The translations under genes and the position numbers were made by a program. From Apiotrichum sp. Y4204 (lineage: Eukaryota; Basidiomycota; Tremellomycetes; Trichosporonales; Trichosporonaceae): 64,000 nucleotides of DNA. The first letter of the stretch is position 1; the number at the start of each line of letters is the position of its first letter. Shown here one piece after another: positions 40,153 to 50,000 of this stretch. Under the pieces are notes generated by a model. The model saw only the letters and a list, made by a program, of their open reading frames with translations, was not told the origin of the DNA and did no database searches. The DNA lies in assembly GCA_025531455.1 (NCBI GenBank), contig JAMYHL010000010.1:124001-188000 (forward strand), given 5' to 3'.

Positions 40153-41996
40153 CTAAAGCTTGGCCTTGACGCCCGCCGAGTACATCTGCTCGTAGTTGGT
40201 AGCGTACATGGTCGGGCCGGGGGCGGGATAGCGAAGCGCGGACGTGTCGACCATGGAGGGGTTGACATCGCCGAGAGACGGCGCGCCTATGAGGCGCATG
40301 TTCATCGTAAACTCATCCTGATTGTCAGTTTGTCAGGATTTTACGCCAACTCACCTTGAGGATCTGAAGCGCGTGCTCGACACCCTCCTGGCCGTACGTG
40401 CTCATGGCGTAGAGCATCGGGCGGCCGATACCGACCGCGGTAGCGCCGAGAGCGACGGCCTTGAGAACGTCGGTGGCGCGGCGCACGCCGCCGTCGACAA
40501 AGATCTCAAACTTGGGCTTTCCCGGGCGGTGCATCAGTCCACGGGCGTGGAGCTGCCCGACCACCTCGGCGAGAATAGTGATTGCCGACGGGGCCGTGTC
40601 GAGCTGACGACCACCGTGGTTCGAGAGCACGATGCCGTCGACGCCGTACTCGGCCGCGAGGACCGCGTCCTCCCAGCACTGAACGCCCTTGAGGATGATC
40701 TTCATGTCGCCCGCACACTCGATGAGGAACGGCAGGTCCTTCCAGTTGAGCGAGGGGTCGATGAACGACGATATCGCGCGCGCGGCACCAGAGTCGCGCT
40801 GCACCTTGTCGCCGCCCGTGGTCTGGTGGTTCGAGGCGTTGCCCTCGAACTTTGTGCGCATGTCCTTCTCGCGACGGCCGAGCTGCGGCGCATCGACCGT
40901 GATGAACAGAGCCTTGATTCCGCGCTTCCCGGCATGCTCGATTATCTTCTTCGTGCGGCTCTTGTCGGCGTTGACGTAGAGCTGGAGGAACTGCGATTGG
41001 CCGGGCGCGGCGGCATCGACCATCTCGTCAAAGCTGCAGGACGCAAGCGTCGGGATCATCTGGATGATGCCGTGCGTGTGTGCTGCGCGCGTGAGTGCAA
41101 CCTCGCCCTCGGGGTGGCCGAGCTTGCCGAGCGCCGTCGCGGTGATGTACACGGGCATGGTGGACTTGATGCCGAGAATGGTGGTCGAGTAGTCGACGTT
41201 TGTGACATCGCGGAGGATACGGGGACGGAACCACACGCGCGAGTACGCGTTCGTGTTCTCGCGCATGGTGATCTCGTCATCGGCACCGGAAGAGTAGTAG
41301 TTCCACGCGCGGCGGTTCATCGACGCGCGCGCAACGGCCTCAAAGTCGTGCAGGGAGAGTATCTCGCCGAGTCCCGGCTTGGCATATGGCTCGGGCGCGG
41401 CGACCACATTGCCGTTCGCCTGGGCCGGGGCGGCCGCGGGCGGAGGAGGAGCTTCCTCCTTCTTCTCCTCGGCCAGCGAGCCGGGCTTGAGTGTTCCGAT
41501 GTGGTTCTTGGGGTCTGCGAATCAGCTGAGATCACAATCGTCATGTAGCTCCGTACCAAGGTAGTCCTTGATGACACTTTGCGGGTGGATGGGCTGGAGT
41601 TAGCATGGGTGTTCGAAAGAGTATGGTTACCCACGTCGAACTCCTCGGTCGCGTCCTTGCCGGCGTAGCGGAGGATGATCTCGGCACCACCTGGATATTA
41701 GTAACCTCGAAGACGGCGACGGCATCGCGCGGCACTCACCAGGGTGTTCCTGTTCGTCAGCGGCTGTCACCGCGCCCTGCAACCGTCGTACTCACATCAA
41801 GGAAGTCGGTCATGTCGTAGACCTCGCCTACGGGATGAGCATCGCCGTCTCTTGCACCGTCCTCGGTGCGTGGAGCTACCTACCGTGGATGACGAGCCAC
41901 ACACCCTGGTCGTTAGCTCATCTCCAGCGGCGAACCCACATTATCGCGCGAGTTGTGCTTGGCGACCTCGGCGCCGTCGACCTGCTTTGGGCTCAT
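40153..41996 (-). CDS. CYB2: flavocytochrome b2, L-lactate dehydrogenase (cytochrome)
   Basis: Oxidises L-lactate to pyruvate with FMN and passes electrons through a b5-type haem, in yeast to cytochrome c. Eight exons: 41996..41940, 41905..41884, 41827..41796, 41749..41740, 41690..41635, 41593..41557, 41514..40355 and 40317..40153, giving 512 residues. The cytochrome b5 domain (1-85) is cut into six small exons. The haem ligand motif EHPGG is split by a 10-nt exon, and the second His lies in DPIHPQ. The FMN domain (about 120-490) has NYYSSGADDE, ITVDAPQLGRREKDMR and SNHGGRQLD with the catalytic His. Seven introns are 34-56 nt. Yeast Cyb2 has a long mitochondrial presequence; this model starts MSPKQVDGAEVAKHNS with none, so either it is not in the intermembrane space or an upstream exon was missed. 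Confidence 0.93.
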
Positions 41997-43450
41997 GATT
42001 GTGATGAAAGGGATATGAATGGGGGATGAGGAGAAAGCAAACAGACGCTTGTGGTCGAGAGATATTCTCGTCTTCCTCTTCCACTAATCCTGCCAGTACT
42101 TACTTCTGACTGCTCCGAATGTTCGGCTCTTCTACGGATATTACACCCCACACAATACAATAACCCACTAGTTAGTTGCCTCGGCTCGTGTGCCGTGCAA
42201 CTCGCCCGCCGCCTGGCAGCTGCCTGGCCTCGCCTGGCCTTGCCTCCACCGCGGGGTGCAGCGTTCGGACCGGGGTGAACCGAGACAAGCCGCTCTCCGC
42301 CCATCTCCTCACTATCCACTCGGCATCCAATCGTGTCGTCGGCTTTTTATTCGACCTCCCCCTCCCTTCACGCCGCGTTGCCAACATGCAACATGACTGC
42401 ATCACATCACCGCCCAGCGCCGGCGTTCATCTCGCCGGGAACTCGCCGACATACCTCCACACCGCGGACCCTCCGTCATGCACTGAACAAAGCGCTCAGA
42501 CCTCTCGGGGCAATACCTCTGCCGGCACCGGGCATCAAGATGCCGACCACAGCCAAGCCTCTGCTGGTGGGTGGAGGCCCATCAACCCAGCGGCAAGCGG
42601 CAAGTAGCGGCCTTGCGACGTCGTCGTGACGTTCGGTATAGAGTTGCCGAGAAGCTGCTGACCTGGTGGCTTGTGGCTTGTCCACACAGATCCAACAAAC
42701 ACCATGCTGATAAGAAAAGTGGACTCGATCATGCACACATGCACACATGCACACATGCACACATGCACACATGCACACATGCACATATGCACACACAGAC
42801 AGTTGAGAGTGACAATGCTGCAAGCTCCGATCGTTTATCAATCAGTCTGGCAGGACGCAGAACCTCAACCCGTTGTTCGTCACTAACGTCAAAAATCTTC
42901 GAGCTCTCCGAGTACTTTGCTGACTGCCTTCCTCGTTGGATCGTGTGAGGGCTCTCACTCTATGCAAGAATCATGCAAGAATCGACCCGCAGATGTCATG
43001 GCATCCTGCATCGAGGTCTCAGGATCTCAGGTCTCAGGATCTCAGGACCAGATCAATCATGATCAACCAGACGGTTTGTGCTACCACGCTTTCGCCACGA
43101 TGACACCACGATTTTTCCGCGGGCCGCGCGCTGGCCACGCCGCCAGGCATGGCCGCACCGGCCACTGGCCGCCTCCACTCTCGTGCGCTCTTCCGGCCCA
43201 TGCCTAAATCCAGTCAACCAGGTTTGTTGTGATTTCGGTCGTCGACTCCATGAAAAGCAACCAGTGCAGTCACCAACGAACACCATTCCGTTCCTACCTC
43301 CATTCTCTATACCTTCTTGCTGCCCATGTCCTATTTTGCAGGGCCATCGCGCAGGCAGCATGATGCCAATGTCGTTACTTATCGGTGAGCTGCCTATTCC
43401 ACCATTCGAAAAGCAGCACTGACCACAGGCATTTGTTGAGCACGGCGGCA
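41997..43450. other. divergent region CYB2/pol eta
   Basis: 1.45 kb. It holds a 68-bp alternating purine-pyrimidine microsatellite (listed separately) and a GGTCTCAGGATCTCA direct repeat at about 43013-43046. Near 43360-43430 there is a short ATG-started segment ending in a good donor, followed by a branch site and acceptor; this fits an intron in the pol eta 5' leader. Confidence 0.55.
42731..42794 (+). repeat. ATGCACAC microsatellite (8 copies)
   Basis: Eight tandem copies of ATGCACAC, one with a C-to-T change. From 42730 to 42797 the bases alternate strictly purine and pyrimidine, a sequence type known to favour Z-DNA under negative supercoiling. Confidence 0.95.
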
Positions 43451-45770
43451 ATGACACCGTTGTGGGTCGCAGCTTGTTTACACGCCATGTGTTGAGCTCT
43501 ACTGATTTACCAGTAACCCCCTGCGGACGATCGGACATTGCGATATTGACGGCGCGTTTGCCCGTGAGTCAATCGTCTGTCACTAAGCGCTTACCATGCA
43601 GAGTTTGAGCAAGTCCGCCTCGGGCTGCCTGATGATGTGCCGCTTATCTGCATTCAATGGAACTCGATCATTGCAGTCAATTACCCCGCGCGCGCGTTCG
43701 GAATCAAGCGGTGAGACTCATTATGATTTGCTTTATTCCTGACGCTTAGCGACATGACATCGATGGCGAACGCTGAGCGGGCTGGGGTCGTAAACCACAT
43801 TGAGGAAGCAAAGAAGCGGTGTCCCCACCTGGTTGTTCAGCACGTCGCGACGTATCGCGAAGGCGAAGACGAATCGGGGTACTGGGATGATGTGGACCGG
43901 CGGACGCACAAGGTAATGTTTTGTCGTCGCCGCGCTGACCCCAGGTGAGCCTTGATCCGTACCGCCGCGAGAGCCTGAAGATCCTGGCTGTGTTCCGGGA
44001 GATGGCGCCGAAAGCGGAGCTAGGTGAGCTGGAGAATACCGCTTTTCAGCTGACGAAATAGAAAAGGCCTCTATCGACGAGGCCTTCATGGATCTCACGC
44101 CCATGGTGGTCGACCGTCTGTTAGCAGCACACCCGCATCTGGCCACTGTGCCCAACGACGCGCCTGATGGCCTCGATTCGCCATTACCCGAGGCACCCGC
44201 CATTGACTGGTCCAAAGCGGGGAACGTCATCCCCATTGTAAAGGACAGCGATCGCCTCGAGGGCGAAGACGACACCGACGAGGTGGATACCTGGCAAGAC
44301 TGGGCGCTTTGCATCGGGGCGGAGATCATGGCCGAGGTGCGGGCCGAGGTCTGGAAACGGCTCCATTATACATGTTCCGCGGGCATTGCACACAACAAGG
44401 CCATGGCTAAAGTGAGGTTCACATACACATCATCGCTTACTGCTCAGATCTGCTCCGCTTGGAAGAAGCCCAACGCCCAAACTGTCTTGCGTGCAGCTGC
44501 CACTCCTGGGTTCCTCCACAACATGGACTTCACAGAGGTGAGTTGCGCACAGAGCGCCATGTGACTAAACTGTCAGATCCGGTTTCTTGGGGGCAAGCTG
44601 GGCCACGCGATTGCTGAAGAGTTTGGCGCCAAGACCGTCGGTGATATGATGTAAGCTCCATTCTTGTCTATGAAGCTCACTTTCCCAGGTCGGTCTCGCT
44701 CGAAGACATGCAGGCGAAGTTTGGTGAGGAGAGCATCTGGGTGTACAATATCCTACGCGTATGTGTGACTTCCGCTCTGGTGCTGACTTTACAGGGGATC
44801 GACCACACTGAAGGTCAGTTGTTTGCTATTTTTTCGCTTAACTGACGGCCAGTGAAGGAAAAGCTTGTAACAAAGTCGATGCTGGCGTCGAAGAACACAA
44901 TCCCAACTGTCAAGACATCACGAGAAGGTCATCATTGGCTCTCAGTTCTTGCCGGAGAGCTGAACGTCCGCCTACGAGAGGCTCGCGAAGTGACACCAGG
45001 TCTTTGGCCGAAAACAGTTGTTCTAACCACTCGCAACTCGGGGGACGTCTCGCGAACGCGTCAAGGGCCATTTCCCTTCACGCGCAACCTCACAGCCGAA
45101 TACATTGCGCGACACGCCCGCAAGCTGTGGGAGGAGGCTGTCGCTCCCATGAAGGAGATGAAGCTGAACAACGTGAGCTGATCGCATTATTCACTGAGCT
45201 CACTGGCAGATTGGCATTGTGTTGACGGGTCTGGAGCGACTTGAGGAAGGCCAGCAGGGCATCGAGGGCTTCTTTTCGGCCGGGCAGTCGCAGAAGCGCC
45301 CGCGCGAGGACCGCACGCCAGTGGCAAACGATACCATCCCGGAACCGAAGCGTACTAAACTGCCAACCTTGCACACGAAACCAAAACCGACCGTTTTGGA
45401 GACATTCCTGGCGAAGAACAAGGTGTCACCGCCATCCACCCCTCCGCCTGCCGACAGGCCGATCGTGATCGATGAAGATGAGGAAGGTGACCACAAAGGC
45501 AACCTGAACACGGATGGGGACGAAACGACATGGCAATGTTCGAAGTGCGACACAACGTTATCTGCCCCGACCGCCGACTACTTGGCTGCCGCACGCCAGG
45601 AGCACGAAGACTACCATTTTGCGCTATCGCTGCACGAGTCAGAGAGTGGTAGCGGGAGTGAGAACCGCGGAAGCGCGGCCGTCCCGAGTCGAACGAATAA
45701 CGGCTCTACGAAACAGAGTAAGAAGAAGGCTAAGCCGGTTGGGATCAAGGCGTTCTTCGCGCCCAAGTAG
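43451..45770 (+). CDS. RAD30: DNA polymerase eta (Rad30)
   Basis: Y-family translesion polymerase that copies past UV dimers. Twelve exons: 43451..43461, 43514..43563, 43602..43710, 43750..43912, 43945..44023, 44062..44411, 44448..44537, 44577..44650, 44689..44758, 44795..44813, 44853..45172, 45210..45770, giving 631 residues. Catalytic motifs: HCDIDGAFAQFEQ (metal-binding Asp), YPARAFGIKR, SIDEAFMDL, and SAGIAHNKAMAK before the thumb. Little-finger residues follow. A C-terminal UBZ zinc finger is CSKC...HEDYH near 555-590. A full PIP box (Q460-x-x-I463-x-x-F466-F467) lies ahead of it and a second, lacking the Gln, at the C-terminus (GIKAFFAPK). Introns are 32-52 nt. The 11-nt first exon is the least certain part: an overlapping frame (FTRHVLSSTDLPV) is also open, but joining it to the catalytic frame would need a frameshift. 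Confidence 0.93.
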
Positions 45771-45976
45771 CATGCTGATTCTCACGGACACTTATTGTAC
45801 TATTACACATGTTGTATGCTGATTTCTGCCGTCCACACTACCTCTGTGCCCGCGAATGCATTTATATGTATCCCGTCGTCTTCCCGTCACTATCCTCCAG
45901 TATTCTGCATTCGAGAGTCTCATTGATCAGAGTCAAGAACCGAATCTGCTTCAGCCGTGGTTGAAAAAAATGTGTC

Positions 45977-46062
45977 GGCGATTTAGCTCAGTTGGTTAGA
46001 GCGCATGCTTAACACTTGAAGCGTTACGCATGAGGTCGGCGGTTCGACCCCGCCAAACGTCA
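45977..46062 (+). tRNA. tRNA-Val (anticodon AAC), with 12-nt intron
   Basis: D arm GCTC/GAGC with loop AGTTGGTTA. Anticodon stem CATGC/GCATG encloses TTAACA...C, anticodon AAC. A 12-nt intron (46015..46026 approximately) follows position 37, the canonical nuclear site, leaving loop TTAACAC as in other fungal tRNA-Val. The T arm GGCGG-TTCGACC-CCGCC is perfect. The acceptor stem GGCGATT/AAACGTC has one G-U pair and an A-A mismatch at the fifth pair. The discriminator is A. It is 207 bp downstream of the pol eta stop. Confidence 0.88.
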
Positions 46063-46087
46063 ACAGCGTCCGCAAGGATGCGAAACC

Positions 46088-46091
46088 TTTT
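46088..46091 (+). terminator. Pol III terminator of tRNA-Val
   Basis: First T4 run downstream of the tRNA, 25 bp past its 3' end. Confidence 0.75.
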
Positions 46092-47023
46092 GCTTCCTCT
46101 GGCCCTCAATTCGCAGATAGGGATCGGGAGCGAAAATAGTGCACGTGCAAAAAGGGGAATGCTCGCATGTGTGTGGACGCGCATTTGCGCAGACGAACAT
46201 TTCGCGCCGCACAAAGGAATTAATAAATCAGGTTTTGCGTCGTGCAATTTTACAAAGCGCTGTCTCACAAGAAGCAAAATATTGTCCGTAGCTGCTGTGC
46301 ATTTACGCATAAATGTCTGATTGTCAGTTGATGTGGAGTCGTGAACCACAAAGGCGCCACGGAGAACAGGATCCGAATGCCATTCTTCGCGCCACAGTCA
46401 AGACGGTTGATTCTTTCCCAACGTCTAGGACCGAGAAGCCCAGGGGTCCCCTTACGCCAAGCCCGCCCCGGAGGCCAGGAGGACTCGCCTTCGTTTCCCC
46501 GTTCAACTCAAAACCTCGCGCCCCTCCGGCACCATCCCATCAAACCAGCGATGCCCCGCTCCACCTGTCGGCCTGGGAGATACGGGCCAGTCTCGCGTCT
46601 GACGAAGTTCGCGCTAGTGCCACTTTGGTTAGTCACCGGGTTAGTCACCGCCACAGCCCCTACACAAGCCATTTTTGCACGCAGACCATTTTTGCACCAA
46701 GGCCATTATTGCGCCTACTCCAATACCCATTTCTGCAACCTCAAGACTCTGACCGGCACCGCCCTGTATTTTATATTGATGCATTGGGTGGCCAATAGCG
46801 GGCGTACAATGATGCGGCCATGCGATATGGGACACGGAGAGGGTGGTTTGTCTGATGAAGGTTTAAAGGGATAAATTTAGGAAGGGCGATGTCGCGATCT
46901 GCGGCGGCGCAGGCCCGCCTGCTTCGCGTGTCGACCCGGCGCGGTTTTGATGTTTTCAGTTTATTTTCTATCATCCCACGAGTCTTGCCGGCCTGCACTG
47001 CACGAATTTTCGCTTCCGGACGC
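46092..47023. other. gap between tRNA-Val and RPB1
   Basis: About 930 bp. There are short local repeats (GGTTAGTCACCG twice near 46627-46650; CCATTTTTGCAC twice near 46670-46697) and no gene I can support. The right end is the RPB1 3' flank. Confidence 0.5.
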
Positions 47024-50000
47024 TCAGTCGCGCTTGCTCCAGCTCGGGCTCGATGCGTATCCGCCTGTTGTAGATCCCCATCCTGGGCGAACGTTGCTCT
47101 GTCCCGGAGCGCCAGAACCGCCGTTCGCGTTGCCAGGAGCCGCAGGACTGGCTGGGGAATATCCTGGAGAGGTTGGGCTGTATGCAGGAGAGGCTGGAGA
47201 GAAAGTAGGCGAGCCTGGAGAGTACATAGGCGACGCAGGGCTGTAAGAGGGCGACGTCGGAGAGAAATTGGGCGACGTGGGGCTGTATTTCGGGCTCGTC
47301 GCCTGGAACGCCGCTGGCGATGTAGGGGAATATGCTGGAGAGGTAGGTGCAAAAGCAGGCGAGGCTGGAGAATATTGAGGACTCGTTGGGGAATATCCAC
47401 CGGCCATTGGAGAGGTAGGGGAATATGCTGGAGAGGCTGGGGAATATCCAGGACTCGTACGTCCGCCAGCAGCATAAGCAGGAGAGGCAGGTGAATATGT
47501 GGGCGACGAAGGTGAGAAACTGGGAGAGGTTGGAGAATATTGGGGAGAGGTAGGTGAATATGTTGGAGACGTAGGTGCAAATCCAGCACCGCTGCGGCCT
47601 GCCCATGGCGATGCACCGCCGTAGAAGGGTGAGGTCGGCTGCACGTACTGCGGCGACGAGACCTGGAAGGGCGAAGTCGGGGAAATAAACCCGGGCGACT
47701 TTGCTCCCGCGAACGGACTCTGTGCGCCCTGCACGGGTGTACCCATGCCATACGCGTACGACTCGTCGTTGTTGCTTGACTGCATGGGTGTGAAGGCCGC
47801 ATCGCCAAGCGCACCACCATTCCAAGTGGGAGACAGGTTGTCGTAAGGAGTCATCGCGCCACCTGGTGTCATCGCACCCATGTTGCTCGACAGCATCATG
47901 TTCTGGACGGGCAGACGGTGGTCGACGATGACGTCCTTGAGCATGCCGAGGTCAAGGGCAACGTCGAAGGCACCGGTACCCATGGGGGCCATCTGTCCAA
48001 GAAGGACGTTCTCCGCCACACCGGTGCAGTCGTCAATGTCGCCGACCGAGGCCGCCTCGAGCAGGATTTCGACTGTCTCCTCGAACGAACAGCGAGAAAG
48101 AGCACCGGCGTCGGTACGGTTGATACCGTGACGAGTGATAGACATGAGCGCACCCTTGTTGCACATCAAGTCGCAGAGAAGCGCGAGATGGCGGTAGTTG
48201 ACGTACGAACCACCAGCTGTGATAACACCGTCGAGCTCCTTGTACAGGGCGTTACGGCCAGCCTCGATACCGAGCGTCTGCCAGATCTCGTAACAGTTGT
48301 TCGAGTAGGTGCGCGTAAAGTCGACACCCTCGACAGCCATCACCTGCTTGAGGTTGATACCGTCGGTCTCCAGGAACCACTCCTTGCCGTTCTCAAACTC
48401 GCCCTTGTCGGACAGCGGAGTCGTCTTGCCCTCGGAGATGAAGACACGGATGATGCGCGGGATACCACCTAGCTCGACCTCGTCAAGAATGGTGCCCTCG
48501 ATACGCTTGAGGAACATGTCCTCGTCACCCAACAGGTCCTCATCATCCTTCTCACCCGCGACGATACGGATACGAATAATGAGCTTGTCGGCGTTGTCTT
48601 CGGAGTGGATAACGAACACATCGTTACCAACCGTCTGGACAATGGCCGCAACAATCTCGGACATTTCGTAACCACCCTCGAGGACCTTGGCACGGTCCAA
48701 CTCCAAACGCAGAAGCCAAGGAGACTGCAGCTCGAGGCGGATGTCCTCGTCGGGAATGGCGAAGAAGGCGTCGACGAACTCCTTGTCCTCCTCGATATCC
48801 GTGGAGTCGAGCACAGGGTCGTAGAAGATTTCAACCGAAGCTGTGACGTCGCGAAGACGAGTGTGCGTGAGCTTACGGGAGATCTGATGCGCATCGCGCT
48901 CGGTCCTGCTGTACTCGGGGTCGAGGTACACTGCTAGAGCCGGCGTGCGGATGTTGACAGCAACGTTGATAATCTCCTTGAGACGAGGGACACCACCGGT
49001 GACTGACTTGGAGGACACACCAGCATAGTGGAATGTGTTAAGTGTCATCTGTGTGGCGGGTTCACCAATCGACTGGGCGGCAAGTGTACCGACCATCTCC
49101 GCAGCGTTGACTACCGCCTTGTTGAACAGCTGCTCGACTTCTCCGATAACCCAGTTGAACGCATCAGTGTTGAGATGGTACTCTTCGATGACGCGGCGAC
49201 TTGCGAGGTACGAGCGGACGAGGGCACCAAACAGCAACGTGGCGTTGCGCTGGCTCTCCCGACTGATTGGGTCGTCACCGCGGACGACGACAAGACGGCT
49301 GAGCAAGGCTTCGCGAGTCTCGATCAGGTACCGCGGGTCGAGGTCACTGGGGACACGGGGGTCGATGTGGAAGATCTGCTGAGAGTTCTGCACAATACGG
49401 GCGACGTTTACCGGCAACGGGTGGCTGCCGTCACCGTTGGGGAAGACTTCCTCGCGGAGAATGCGACGGTCGTCCGAGATGCGGGAGAACTCGATATCCA
49501 AGAGGTTCTGCAGCTCCACCGAAGACTGGTCGATACCTGCCTGGAGGACGCCGCGCGCGAATCCACCTGCCCCTGTTCCACCGATGAGGTCGACCTTGTA
49601 CCTCCTGATGAAGCGCTCATCGGAAAGACGGATGATGTCCAGCGACTGCTTCTCCATGGCCGCAGCATCCATACCGTCTTCGCCGTAGAGGAACTCAATG
49701 ATATCACCATTCGAGTTACGGACAGTGCCGTCGTAGCCGACCTTAAGGTCTTCCATGGCCTTGACAAGTCGACGCTGGATATAACCAGTCTCGGCGGTCT
49801 TGACCGCAGTGTCGATGAGACCCTCACGACCACCCATAGCGTGGAAGAAGAACTCTTGCGGGGTAAGACCACGCAGGTACGAGTTCTCGACGAAACCACG
49901 CGACTCAGGTCCATAGTCGTCCTTGGAGAAATGCGGGAGGGTGCGGTGGCGGAAGCCGAACGGAATACGCTTTCCTTCGACAATCTGCTGGCCGACACAT

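Noticed and set aside
40322..41548. 408-codon plus-strand open frame
   Set aside because: It is the antisense of the CYB2 FMN exon. G/C-biased third positions on the real strand keep the opposite frame open; no domain is seen in it.
43462..43513. frameshifted polymerase eta pseudogene
   Set aside because: A 52-nt GT-AG intron gives a continuous frame from ATG through all catalytic motifs, so a break is not required.
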